Shown piece after piece: positions 23,959-32,300 of a stretch of 53,556 bases of DNA. Position 1 is the first letter of the stretch. The number at the start of each line of letters is the position of its first letter. A program made the position numbers and the translations under genes. Source of the stretch: UBA11606 sp049437325 (lineage in GTDB: Bacteria; Actinomycetota; Acidimicrobiia; Acidimicrobiales; Aldehydirespiratoraceae). The notes beneath the pieces are model-generated. The model did not search any database. It saw only the letters and a list, made by a program, of their open reading frames with translations, and was not told the DNA's origin. Location of the stretch: the NCBI GenBank assembly GCA_049437325.1, contig JBMTIM010000015.1, forward strand, positions 1 through 53,556, in the 5' to 3' direction.

Positions 23959-25877
23959 TGAGTCATCAGTCCGACCTCATCGCGACCGACATCGAGGCCT
24001 ACCTGGCCGAGCACGAGCGCAAGGATCTGCTCCGGTTCCTCACCTGTGGGTCGGTCGACGACGGGAAATCCACCCTCATCGGGCGCCTGCTCCACGACTC
24101 GAAGATGATCTACGAGGACACCCTCGCCAGTCTCGAGGCCGATTCGACGACCCAGGGGAGTGCTGGCGGCCACGTCGATCTGGCGCTCTTGACGGACGGA
24201 CTCAAAGCCGAGCGGGAGCAGGGCATCACGATCGACGTTGCGTATCGCTACTTCTCGACAGCGAGGCGGAAGTTCATCATCGCCGACACCCCGGGCCATG
24301 AGCAGTACACCCGCAACATGGTCACCGGCGCCTCGACGTGCCAGCTCGCCATCATCTTGGTGGATGCCCGCCACGGGGTCGTCACCCAGACCAAGCGGCA
24401 CAGCTTCATCGCGAACCTGCTGGGCATTCGGCATGTTGCGGTCGCGATCAACAAGATGGACCTCGTCGACTGGTCCCAGGAGCGCTTCGAGGACATCCGG
24501 ACCGACTATCTGGCGTTCGCAAAGCGCCTCGACCTCACCGACCCTGTGTTCTTGCCGATGTCGGCCCTCCTCGGGGACAACGTGGTCGAGCGGTCCGAGA
24601 ACCTGGCCTGGTTCGGCGGACCGACGATGATGGAACACCTCGAGACGGTCGATGTGGAGTCCGGTATCGACGTTGACAGCTTCCGGCTTCCCGTCCAGTT
24701 GGTCACCCGCCCCGACCTCGATTTCCGTGGCTTCGCAGGCACGATTGCGTCGGGCATCGTCCGGCCCGGTGATCGAGTCGTGGCTCTTCCCTCCGGTGTC
24801 TCGTCGAACGTCGCTCGCATCGTCACCATGGATGGCGACCTCGACGTCGCGGGGCCCGGGCGGGCGATCACCCTGACGCTTCAGGACGAGATCGACGTCA
24901 GCCGCGGAGACCTTCTCATCACGCCAGGCGCTGAGCCCCATCGGGCGCATGACATCGACGCCATGCTCGTTTGGATGACCGACGAACCGTTGCGTCCTGG
25001 CCGTCAGTACGCGCTGCAGTCTGCGACCGGTGTGTCCAATGCGACCGTCACCACGATCCATCATCGCGTGGATGTCAACACGCTCCACGAGCATGCGGCC
25101 GGCCAACTCGAACTGAACGACATCGCATCCGTGCAGGTCCGCAGCGACAGAGAACTCCTGTTCGACCGTTACGCCGACAACCGGGTCACGGGAGCGTTCA
25201 TCCTGGTCGACCGCCTGAGCAACGCCACCGTGGCTGCTGGGATGATCAGCGGGGCCGGCTCGTCATGGGATCGGGCTCCTGAAGACGGGCTGCAAGCGCA
25301 GGCATCGGCGATTTCGTCGGAGGAGCGGGCGGTGCGATTCGGGCAACAGCCGTGCACCGTGTTGCTCACCGGGCTGACTGCAGCCGGGAAGTCCACAATC
25401 GCTACGGCACTGGAGCGGGAACTCTTCGATCGAGGAAAGGTTGCCGTCCGTCTCGACGGCGAAAACGTCCGCATGGGGATCAGCCGGGATCTCGGCTTCA
25501 CGGGCAGCGATCGCTCGGAGAACCTGCGCCGTGCGGCCGAGATGGCACGACTGTTGAACAACCAGGGTGTTATTGCCGTCGCTGCCTTCGTCGCTCCCGA
25601 TGCGGAGGTACGCAGCCGGGTTCGCGATCGTATCGGAGACGATCGGTACCTCGAGGTCTTCGTCGACACCCCGATCGATGTCTGTCGACGTCGAGACACC
25701 AGCGGTCTGTACGAACGCGCCGATGCCGGAGACGTGGTCGACTTCCCCGGTGTCGACTACACCTACGAGCGCGATGCGACGTACGACCTTCGCATCGACG
25801 CCAGTGTCAGCACGGTCGACGAGAGTGTCACTTCCATCGTCGCCGCACTGGTGCAACGGGGGATGTTGCGTGGCTGA
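23958..25877 (+). CDS. cysNC: Bifunctional sulfate adenylyltransferase subunit 1/APS kinase
   Basis: A 639-residue CysN-CysC fusion. The GTPase part has G1 GSVDDGKST (31-39), DTPGHEQYTRN (110-120) and NKMD (165-168), then EF-Tu-like domains to about 455. The APS kinase part starts near 460, with P-loop GLTAAGKST (about 472-480), RLDGENVRMGISRDLGF, and FVDTPIDVCRRRDTSGLYERA. Together with CysD it drives APS formation with GTP and then phosphorylates APS to PAPS, the donor for sulfation or reductive assimilation. The start GTG overlaps the cysD stop. A separate APS kinase gene follows immediately, so this function is duplicated. Confidence 0.96.
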   Translation: MSHQSDLIATDIEAYLAEHERKDLLRFLTCGSVDDGKSTLIGRLLHDSKMIYEDTLASLEADSTTQGSAGGHVDLALLTDGLKAEREQGITIDVAYRYFSTARRKFIIADTPGHEQYTRNMVTGASTCQLAIILVDARHGVVTQTKRHSFIANLLGIRHVAVAINKMDLVDWSQERFEDIRTDYLAFAKRLDLTDPVFLPMSALLGDNVVERSENLAWFGGPTMMEHLETVDVESGIDVDSFRLPVQLVTRPDLDFRGFAGTIASGIVRPGDRVVALPSGVSSNVARIVTMDGDLDVAGPGRAITLTLQDEIDVSRGDLLITPGAEPHRAHDIDAMLVWMTDEPLRPGRQYALQSATGVSNATVTTIHHRVDVNTLHEHAAGQLELNDIASVQVRSDRELLFDRYADNRVTGAFILVDRLSNATVAAGMISGAGSSWDRAPEDGLQAQASAISSEERAVRFGQQPCTVLLTGLTAAGKSTIATALERELFDRGKVAVRLDGENVRMGISRDLGFTGSDRSENLRRAAEMARLLNNQGVIAVAAFVAPDAEVRSRVRDRIGDDRYLEVFVDTPIDVCRRRDTSGLYERADAGDVVDFPGVDYTYERDATYDLRIDASVSTVDESVTSIVAALVQRGMLRG

Positions 25878-26463
25878 CGAACCGGTCAGTCAGAACATCG
25901 AGCGGGCCGAGGGGCGAGTCGACGCCATCGCCCGGCGGAGATTGTTCGGCCATCCTGCTCAGACGGTCTGGTTCACCGGACTCTCAGGGTCGGGCAAGTC
26001 GACCTTGGCCTTCGCAGTTGAAGAGGCGCTCATCGCCAGAGGCGTCGCCTGCTACGTGCTCGACGGTGACAACATTCGTTTTGGCCTCAATCGTGATCTC
26101 GGATTCTCTCCCGAGGACCGTGCGGAGAATATCCGCCGTATCGGCGAGGTCTGCCGCCTCTTCCACGACGCTGGCCTGGTGGTGCTCACCGCCTTCATCT
26201 CCCCGTACCGGGCCGACCGGGCCCAGGTCCGGGAGCTTCATCCAGCCGGTGGGTTCACCGAGATCTTCGTCGACACACCGATCGAGGTGTGCGAAGCGCG
26301 AGACGTCAAGGGCCTCTACGCCAAGGCCCGTGCCGGTGAGATCCCAGAGTTCAGCGGCATCTCGGCGCCCTACGAGGCGCCGGAGGACCCGGAGGCCCGG
26401 GTCGACACCACCAAGCCGCTCGACCACTGCGTTGCGGAGATCATCGACCATCTGGGCCTCTGA
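25870..26463 (+). CDS. cysC: Adenylylsulfate (APS) kinase, stand-alone
   Basis: A 197-residue APS kinase with P-loop GLSGSGKST (37-45), LDGDNIRFGLNRDLGFSPEDRAENIRR and IFVDTPIEVCEARDVKGLYAKARAGEIPEFSGISAPYE, the full set of conserved segments. It converts APS to PAPS. The GTG at 25870 overlaps the end of cysNC, so this is a second, co-expressed kinase. Its sequence differs clearly from the fused domain, so it is not a recent duplicate. It may supply PAPS for sulfotransferases rather than for reduction, but no sulfotransferase or PAPS reductase is seen in the window. Confidence 0.95.
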   Translation: MADEPVSQNIERAEGRVDAIARRRLFGHPAQTVWFTGLSGSGKSTLAFAVEEALIARGVACYVLDGDNIRFGLNRDLGFSPEDRAENIRRIGEVCRLFHDAGLVVLTAFISPYRADRAQVRELHPAGGFTEIFVDTPIEVCEARDVKGLYAKARAGEIPEFSGISAPYEAPEDPEARVDTTKPLDHCVAEIIDHLGL

Positions 26464-26486
26464 GGACGGTCATTGAACGACCGTCC
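26464..26486. other. Inverted repeat after cysC (terminator or operator)
   Basis: GGACGGTC (26464-26471), 7-nt spacer, GACCGTCC (26479-26486), starting directly after the cysC stop. A perfect 8-bp stem without a T-run. It could end the cys transcript or be a regulator site. Confidence 0.45.
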
Positions 26487-26488
26487 AG

Positions 26489-26506
26489 CCGGACGGTAGC
26501 GTCCGG
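26489..26506. promoter_or_regulatory. Inverted repeat centred on the choline-sulfatase -10 box
   Basis: CCGGAC, GGTAGC, GTCCGG: perfect 6-bp arms whose spacer and right arm contain the -10 box TAGCGT (26497-26502). Binding here would block the promoter, so it is operator-like. The TAGCGT box ends 7 nt before GTG 26510. Confidence 0.4.
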
Positions 26507-26509
26507 CGC

Positions 26510-28039
26510 GTGACGACCCGCCCCAACATCGTGGTGATCATGGCCGACCAGCTCGCGCCGCAGTTCACCTCCACGTACGGCCACCCGATCGTGCAGACGC
26601 CACATCTCGACGCCCTTGCGGCGCGGGGAATGCGATTCGACGCCGCCTACACCAACTCACCGTTGTGTGCCCCGGCCCGCTTCGCGTTCATGGCAGGTCA
26701 GCTCGCCACCCGGATCGGGGCCTACGACAACGCGTCCGAGTTCCCTGCCTCGATCCCGACCTTCGCCCACTATCTGCGGCAGGTGGGCTATCGCACCTGC
26801 CTGACGGGGAAGATGCACTTCGTCGGGCCCGACCAGTTGCACGGGTTCGAGGACCGCCTCACCACCGACGTCTACCCGTCGGATCACGCCTGGACGCCCA
26901 ACTGGGACGAGTCGGCCGAGCGGATCGACAAGTGGTACCACAACATGGATTCCGTGAAGGAGGCCGGCACCGCGGCCACCACCTTCCAGCTCGACTACGA
27001 CGAAGAGGTCGCCTTCACAGCCAAGCGGCGGATCTTCGACTACGCCAAGCACCTCGACACACCCTTTGCGATGGTGGTCAGCTTCATCCATCCCCACGAC
27101 CCCTACGTCGCTCGGCCCGAGTTCTGGGACCGCTATGACGGAGCAGCAATCGATCTTCCAGTCTCGCCGATGGCTGAGGACCCGCACTCTCAGCGGCTGT
27201 ACACGGCGATCGAGGCGGCGGACGTCGAGGTCACCGACGAGCAGGTGGCACGCGCTCGGCGGGCGTACTACGCGAACACGACCTACGTCGACGCGAAGAT
27301 CGGAGAGATCGTGCAGACCCTCGTCGAGGCGGAGTTGCTCGACGACACGATCATCGTCTTCACCGCCGATCACGGCGACATGCTCGGTGAGCGGGGACTC
27401 TGGTACAAGATGTCGACCCTCGACCACTCGATGCGGGTACCGATGGTGATGGCCGGCCCGGGAATTGTCCACGGCACCTCGCCCGAGCCGTGTTCGCTCA
27501 TCGATCTCCTGCCCACGATGCTCGACTGGTCGGCCCCCGGAGCGTGGCCGGCGCTGGGCGCCGACCTCGATGGCCGGTCGCTCGCAGCGGCTGCGGGCGG
27601 CGCCGCGGCCGACCCCAACGCGACCGCCCTGGGCGAGTACTGCGGCGAGGGTTCTGCCCACCCGATCTTCATGATCCGGCGGGGACGCTGGAAGTACATC
27701 CAGTGCGACATCGACCCTCCGATGCTGTTCGACATGGCCGCCGACCCCGGCGAACTCGACAACCTCGCCGCCGACCCGGCTCATGCCGAGACCGAGGCTG
27801 CGTTCGCAACCGAAGTGGCAACCCGATGGGACAGCGCCGCCATTCGCGCCGATGTGCTGGCGTCGCAGCGGATGCGGCGAGCAGTCCACGCCGGGATGTC
27901 GGTCGGCCGCCGGGTCGATTGGGACTACCAGCCCCGGCGCGACGCATCGGAGGAGTACGTCCGTAACCACATGGACTGGACGGTCGCTGCGGCGACAACC
28001 CGATTCCCGCCGATCGACGGCGCGACAGCCAGAAGCTGA
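26510..28039 (+). CDS. betC: Choline-sulfatase
   Basis: A 509-residue type I sulfatase. The formylglycine motif is Cys53-Ala-Pro-Ala-Arg (CAPAR), and metal ligands appear in MADQ at the N-terminus and in FTADHGDMLGERGLWYKM. The run SRIGAYDNA-type (here TRIGAYDNASEFPASIPTF), CLTGKMHFVGPDQLHGFEDR and HPHDPYVARPEFWDRY match rhizobial BetC closely. It should hydrolyse choline-O-sulfate to choline and sulfate. No signal peptide, so it is cytoplasmic. Leaderless GTG start. It lies beside sulfate activation but no betaine-synthesis gene or choline transporter is in view. It ends 1 nt from the convergent aldolase-like gene. Confidence 0.92.
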   Translation: MTTRPNIVVIMADQLAPQFTSTYGHPIVQTPHLDALAARGMRFDAAYTNSPLCAPARFAFMAGQLATRIGAYDNASEFPASIPTFAHYLRQVGYRTCLTGKMHFVGPDQLHGFEDRLTTDVYPSDHAWTPNWDESAERIDKWYHNMDSVKEAGTAATTFQLDYDEEVAFTAKRRIFDYAKHLDTPFAMVVSFIHPHDPYVARPEFWDRYDGAAIDLPVSPMAEDPHSQRLYTAIEAADVEVTDEQVARARRAYYANTTYVDAKIGEIVQTLVEAELLDDTIIVFTADHGDMLGERGLWYKMSTLDHSMRVPMVMAGPGIVHGTSPEPCSLIDLLPTMLDWSAPGAWPALGADLDGRSLAAAAGGAAADPNATALGEYCGEGSAHPIFMIRRGRWKYIQCDIDPPMLFDMAADPGELDNLAADPAHAETEAAFATEVATRWDSAAIRADVLASQRMRRAVHAGMSVGRRVDWDYQPRRDASEEYVRNHMDWTVAAATTRFPPIDGATARS

Positions 28040-28040
28040 C

Positions 28041-28853
28041 CTAGTTCAGGAATTCCGGCTCCGAAGCACAGAGTTCATCCCACCAGGGCTGGAAGTTGAA
28101 CCAGCCGGCGAGTTCGTGGCCCTGGACGTCGTAGCTCTCCTGGCAGAGATGCTCGGGGATCTCGACGGGATCGCCTGCGGCCATGGCGATCAGTTGGCTC
28201 TGACAGGCGCGCTCGAGTGCGACGAACCACCAGATGGCCGAGTCGACCGACTGGCCAGCGGTGATGCAGCCGTGGTTCTGGTGGATCAGTGCTTTCTTGT
28301 CGCCGAGTGCAGCGGCCATCTGGGCGCTGACATTCGTGTCGATCACGACTGCACCCGATCCGGCATCGCACAGCGCGACGTCGTTGTAGAACATCGTCGT
28401 GTCCTGGCTGATCATCCTGAGTGGCTGACCCAAGGTGGAGAAGGTACGTCCATACATGGCGTGCGAGTGAGCGGCTGCGATCACGTCCGGGCGGGCCTTG
28501 TGAAGCTCCGAGTGGATGGCGAACGCAGCGGCATTGACGGGCTTGTCGCCTTCGACCACCTCGCCGGTGTGGCTCACGAGGATGAGGTCCGACACCGTCA
28601 TGAGCTTGAAGTTCAGTCCGAACGGGTTCACCCAGAAGTGGTCGGGGTGTTCGGGATCGCGCACGGTCACGTGGCCGGCGACGCCTTCGGCGAGGTGCAT
28701 GCGACCGAGAATGCGGAGTCCGGCAGCCAAGCGCTGCTTGCGGTGGAGGCGCTCGGCCTCGACGTCGACGTGCTCTTCGGGACGTTCGAGTTCGATGCCC
28801 TCCTGGTCGGGCTCGAATGCACCGAGGTCGGGCTGGTCCTGGATGTCGGTCAT
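28041..28853 (-). CDS. Class II aldolase/adducin-family protein
   Basis: A 270-residue protein with the class II aldolase zinc site: Glu116 (HSELHKARPD), His129 and His131 (AAHSHAMYG) and His194 (HQNHG). Members cleave or epimerise phosphorylated sugars, or act as decarboxylases; this longer form with an extra 35-residue N-terminus is common as a single gene in Actinobacteria and its substrate is generally unknown. The start is ATG 28853, supported by the -10 box on its upstream side. Confidence 0.88.
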   Translation of the reverse strand: MTDIQDQPDLGAFEPDQEGIELERPEEHVDVEAERLHRKQRLAAGLRILGRMHLAEGVAGHVTVRDPEHPDHFWVNPFGLNFKLMTVSDLILVSHTGEVVEGDKPVNAAAFAIHSELHKARPDVIAAAHSHAMYGRTFSTLGQPLRMISQDTTMFYNDVALCDAGSGAVVIDTNVSAQMAAALGDKKALIHQNHGCITAGQSVDSAIWWFVALERACQSQLIAMAAGDPVEIPEHLCQESYDVQGHELAGWFNFQPWWDELCASEPEFLN

Positions 28854-28860
28854 AGCCTTC

Positions 28861-28866
28861 AGGTTA
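28861..28866 (-). promoter_or_regulatory. -10 box TAACCT (minus strand) of the aldolase-like gene
   Basis: Minus-strand TAACCT, 7 nt before ATG 28853; leaderless arrangement. Confidence 0.5.
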
Positions 28867-28907
28867 TGCCCTGGCACGCCGCAGAGGCGAGCGTCGTCGC
28901 GCCGGCG

Positions 28908-28958
28908 GCTTGCGACGAGCGGCCCTCACCTAGGCCGCTTGTGACGAGCGGCGCTCAC
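28908..28958. repeat. Two 22-bp direct repeats
   Basis: 28908-28929 and 28937-28958 match at 20 of 22 positions; the common core is GACGAGCGG. The second copy contains the stop codon of the dienelactone hydrolase gene. It also forms a hairpin (CTTG at 28938-28941 with CAAG at 28960-28963, inner stem GAGC/GCTC) that might terminate that gene. Confidence 0.5.
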
Positions 28959-29629
28959 GCAAGGTGCTCGTGAAGGAAGGCGAAGACCTGTGGCCACAGT
29001 TCCGCCGCCAACTCGGCGTTGTAGATGCCGAATGGGTCGGTCTCGTTCATGAAGGCGTGGCCTTCGTCGTGGAACGTGATCTGGACGTCCTTGCCCATGC
29101 CCTGGAGCCGAGCTTCGAGGTCACGGGCGACACTCGACGGGAAGAAGTCGTCGTTCTCGCAGAAGTGGCCCCGGATCACGGCGTTCATGCCCGACCAGTC
29201 GGGTTCGTCGCTGGTCGGGAAGCCGTAGAACGGCACGGCGGCTGCAACCTCTCCCCGCATCGCGGCGATCAGCATCGTCATGAGGCCACCCATACAGAAA
29301 CCGACCGCACCGATGGAGTCGCCGGTGGCGGCGTCGTGACCGAGTAGATAGTCGACTGCCACACTCATGTCGGCAGCCGCCCGGTCGGCCGGGAGGGTCG
29401 TCATGAGATGGCCGGCCTTGTCCATCTCGTCGTGGCCAGCGAGCTCGCCCCGGTAGAGATCGGGGGCAAGGGCCACGAAGCCGTTGTCGGCCAGGTGATC
29501 GGCTGTGCCCTTCATCTGCGGGTTCAGGCCCCACCACTCCTGCAGTACGAGGACTCCCGGCCCAGACCCCGCATCGGGCACGGCGAGATAGCCGCGCGCG
29601 TCCCCACCCAGTTCAATCATGTCACCCAT
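28955..29629 (-). CDS. Dienelactone hydrolase-family protein
   Basis: A 224-residue alpha/beta hydrolase with the dienelactone hydrolase triad: nucleophile Cys112 (GAVGFCMGG), Asp160 (ENDDFF) and His191 (DEGHAF), plus Glu31 in LQEWWGLN, which activates the Cys in the family. These enzymes open lactones from chlorocatechol breakdown, but many act on other esters. Start ATG 29629 is supported by TATGGT 7 nt upstream; the frame is open further upstream. Cytoplasmic. Confidence 0.92.
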   Translation of the reverse strand: MGDMIELGGDARGYLAVPDAGSGPGVLVLQEWWGLNPQMKGTADHLADNGFVALAPDLYRGELAGHDEMDKAGHLMTTLPADRAAADMSVAVDYLLGHDAATGDSIGAVGFCMGGLMTMLIAAMRGEVAAAVPFYGFPTSDEPDWSGMNAVIRGHFCENDDFFPSSVARDLEARLQGMGKDVQITFHDEGHAFMNETDPFGIYNAELAAELWPQVFAFLHEHLA

Positions 29630-29636
29630 GAGCGGG

Positions 29637-29642
29637 ACCATA
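29637..29642 (-). promoter_or_regulatory. -10 box TATGGT (minus strand) of the dienelactone hydrolase gene
   Basis: Minus-strand TATGGT, 7 nt before ATG 29629; decides the start. Confidence 0.5.
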
Positions 29643-29721
29643 GTCCGCCGCAGTGGGGTCTGTCGGAGGGCCGACTGGCTCCATTGGCACAGGTCGGCGA
29701 TGATCTCGGCCGGGAGGCCCC

Positions 29722-30852
29722 ATGACCGACTGGTCCACTGCCGCAACGATCGCCGCCGAACACGCCGAGGCGACGGAGACCGGTGGGGCGGTCGCACGCC
29801 CAGTCATCGATGCCCTCGTCGAGGCCGGCATCATGAAGCTCTGGGTGCCGGCTCGGTACGGCGGGGGCGAGACAGATCTCCACACTGCACTCGAGGCGAT
29901 CGCAGCGATCAGCCGCAGCTGCGGCAGCGCCGGCTGGGTCGTCATGATCGCCAACACGACCGGGCTCCTCGCCTCCCGCCTCGAGCCCGACGCCGCCGAC
30001 CTCATGTTTGGTGCTCCTGACGCGATCTGTGGCGGTTTCGCCCCGCCGGTCGGGGTCGCCACAGTCTGCGGGTCAATGGCCAAGGTCACCGGCCAATGGG
30101 CGTGGGGGAGTGGTTCGAGCCACGCGACCACCATGGGCGGGGGTGTGCGCTATGTCGATCCCGACGGTGCGCCGACGCAGATCGCGGGGAGTCGGAGCGG
30201 CTTCGCGTTCTTTCGATCGGGCGTCGAGCTGCTCGACACGTGGCACGTGGCAGGACTCGAGGGCACGGCCTCGACCGACTACCGCGTCGACGCCATGGAG
30301 ATCCCAGTCGCCCACATTGCACCGATGGACAAGCGGGTATTGGAGGTCGACGGACCGCTCTACCGATGTTCGATCTTCGGTGCGCTGGCGCTGGGTGTGT
30401 CCATGGTGCTGGTCGGCCTCGGCGAGCGGGCGATCGACGAACTCGTCGAGCTTGCCGCCAAGATCCCGCAGGGTTCCACCCGCGGGCTCGGCGAACGGGC
30501 CGGGGTGCAAGTCGACATCGCAAAGGCCGAGGCAGGCCTTCGCGCCGCTCGTGCCCTGGTGGGCGAGACCGTCGCAACGGCCTGGGACGACGTGCTGGCC
30601 GACGGCCGGGTGAGCGACGACAGTCGTGTCGCACTTCGGCTGGCGGCGAATCACGCCGCCGACGCAGGCGTGGCAGCTGTCGACCGCTGCTATCGGGCTG
30701 CCGGGGGAACCGCGGTGTACAAGCGGTCGCCGATGCAGAGAGTCTTTCGAGACGCCCATGTTGCGACCCAGCACGCGATGATCTCCGAGCGCGTGTACGA
30801 GCCGATCGGGCGTTTCCGTTTCGGCCTCGACACCGACCTGCGGCCGCTCTGA
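29722..30852 (+). CDS. Acyl-CoA dehydrogenase-fold flavoprotein (monooxygenase-like)
   Basis: A 376-residue protein with the acyl-CoA dehydrogenase three-domain order: N-terminal helices (1-110), beta domain (about 110-215, with GQWAWGSGSSHATTMGGGV and DTWHVAGLEGTASTDY) and C-terminal helical bundle ending RCYRAAGGTAVYKRSPMQRVFRDAHVATQHAMI. The W-x-x-x-G-L-x-G-T-x-S motif and the C-terminal RxxRD segment are typical of the HsaA/DszC-type two-component flavin monooxygenases rather than true dehydrogenases. The substrate and flavin reductase are unknown. ATG 29722 has GGAGG ahead of it. Its stop abuts that of the convergent ligase (TGATCA). Confidence 0.85.
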   Translation: MTDWSTAATIAAEHAEATETGGAVARPVIDALVEAGIMKLWVPARYGGGETDLHTALEAIAAISRSCGSAGWVVMIANTTGLLASRLEPDAADLMFGAPDAICGGFAPPVGVATVCGSMAKVTGQWAWGSGSSHATTMGGGVRYVDPDGAPTQIAGSRSGFAFFRSGVELLDTWHVAGLEGTASTDYRVDAMEIPVAHIAPMDKRVLEVDGPLYRCSIFGALALGVSMVLVGLGERAIDELVELAAKIPQGSTRGLGERAGVQVDIAKAEAGLRAARALVGETVATAWDDVLADGRVSDDSRVALRLAANHAADAGVAAVDRCYRAAGGTAVYKRSPMQRVFRDAHVATQHAMISERVYEPIGRFRFGLDTDLRPL

Positions 30853-32250
30853 TCAACCGGCCAGCGCTCGAAGGACATTTCGGTCGATCTTGCCGTTCGC
30901 GTTGCGCGGGATGGCGTCGAGCACCAACCACGTCGCAGGCACCTTGTACCCGCTGAGTACCTCCCGCGCGGCCGCCCGCACATCACCGGGGTCGACCCGC
31001 CCGACGATCGCAGCCGCGACCTGTTGGCCGAGCCGATCATCGTCGATCCCGAAGACGGCGGCGTCCTCGACGCCGGGCACGGCGAGCAGGGCACGCTCGA
31101 CTTCCGCAGGCGCGATCGTGGCGCCACCACGGTTGATCATGTCGACGATCCGGCCCTCGACGTGCAGTCGGCCGTCTGCGTCGATGAACCCTCGATCGCC
31201 GGTGTGGATACGCCCGTCTCGCCACAGCTCCGCTGCGTCGTCTCCCCAGTAGCCGACGGCGCCGCGCCAGCAACGGGCCCACGGTCCTGTCTTGGTTGGC
31301 GCCAGGGAGATCTCGCCATCGGGCTCGACCTGGATGTCGACACCGGGCAGAGGAAGGGCCCCCGACTCGCCCACCCGCATGCGAGCGACGCCGGTCGGGG
31401 CCTCGGACAGTCCGTAGCTCGCGATCAGCGGCACCCCGAACGTTGTCTGGGCAACGGCTGCTCGGGCCCGGTCGAAACCCGAGCCGCCCATGATCATCCG
31501 TTCCACACTGGCGAGTGCTGCCACATCGATGTCTGCGTCGAGCAGATCTTGGACGATGGTCGGCACGACAAGCAGCCTCGTGATTCCGAGCCGGCGCACG
31601 TCGGCGGCGAGTCGTGCCGGATCGGTGTGAGGCAACATCACGGCGGTGCCACCGCAGGCCAACGCAGTGAGCGGGCCCAGGAGCAGGATGTTGAGTGTGG
31701 CCAAGGACAGTGGCGTCCCGACCAGACTGGCGGGGCTGAGCTGTTCGGTCTCGATTGCCGCGGCAGCGGGGTAAAGGAGTTGCTGGACGGTGTGCACCAC
31801 CCCCCTGGGGCCACCGGTGGTCCCGCTCGTGTAGGCGATCGCAGCGATGGCATCCCGCTCGGGTGGCGGCGGGAGGGGGTGAACCGAATCTCCCTCGGGA
31901 AGCGAAGCGAAGACGAGGGCTGGGTTTGCGTCGTCGATGACGTACTCGCGTTCGGCATCGGCGGCTCGTCGGTCGAGGGCGAGCCAGACCCCGCCGGCCC
32001 GGATGGTTGCGAGGAGACTGACGAGACTGGCGGGTTCGTTGCCCAGCAGCCAGAGCACCCGACCACCGGGTCGGAGCCCAAGTCCGACCAGGATGCGAGC
32101 AACGCGGTCGACCTCGGCCTGCAACGCAGCTGTGGTCATCGTCTCGTCGCCGTCGATCACTGCGATGGAGTCTGGAGAGCGGATGGCCCAGATCTCCTCG
32201 GGCGACGACGGGCCGACCGGGAACGGTTCCGCACGCCATCCATGGGACAT
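30853..32250 (-). CDS. AMP-dependent acyl-CoA synthetase/ligase
   Basis: A 465-residue ANL-superfamily enzyme. The ATP site reads AYTSGTTGGPRGVVHT, followed by GLSEAPTGVARM, the TGDRGFIDADGRLHVEGR hinge region, and the C-terminal lysine in IPRNANGKIDRN. It activates a carboxylic acid as acyl-AMP and passes it to CoA or a carrier. At 465 residues it is shorter than most long-chain ligases, closer to O-succinylbenzoate or benzoate CoA ligases. The acid is unknown. Confidence 0.9.
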   Translation of the reverse strand: MSHGWRAEPFPVGPSSPEEIWAIRSPDSIAVIDGDETMTTAALQAEVDRVARILVGLGLRPGGRVLWLLGNEPASLVSLLATIRAGGVWLALDRRAADAEREYVIDDANPALVFASLPEGDSVHPLPPPPERDAIAAIAYTSGTTGGPRGVVHTVQQLLYPAAAAIETEQLSPASLVGTPLSLATLNILLLGPLTALACGGTAVMLPHTDPARLAADVRRLGITRLLVVPTIVQDLLDADIDVAALASVERMIMGGSGFDRARAAVAQTTFGVPLIASYGLSEAPTGVARMRVGESGALPLPGVDIQVEPDGEISLAPTKTGPWARCWRGAVGYWGDDAAELWRDGRIHTGDRGFIDADGRLHVEGRIVDMINRGGATIAPAEVERALLAVPGVEDAAVFGIDDDRLGQQVAAAIVGRVDPGDVRAAAREVLSGYKVPATWLVLDAIPRNANGKIDRNVLRALAG

Positions 32251-32287
32251 GCGGGCGAGTCTGGCAGCTACCTCGGGTCGTTCCCAC

Positions 32288-32293
32288 TACCCT
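32288..32293 (+). promoter_or_regulatory. -10 box TACCCT of the Cys/Met PLP gene
   Basis: TACCCT, 7 nt before GTG 32301; leaderless arrangement. Confidence 0.5.
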
Positions 32294-32300
32294 CGCCCCA

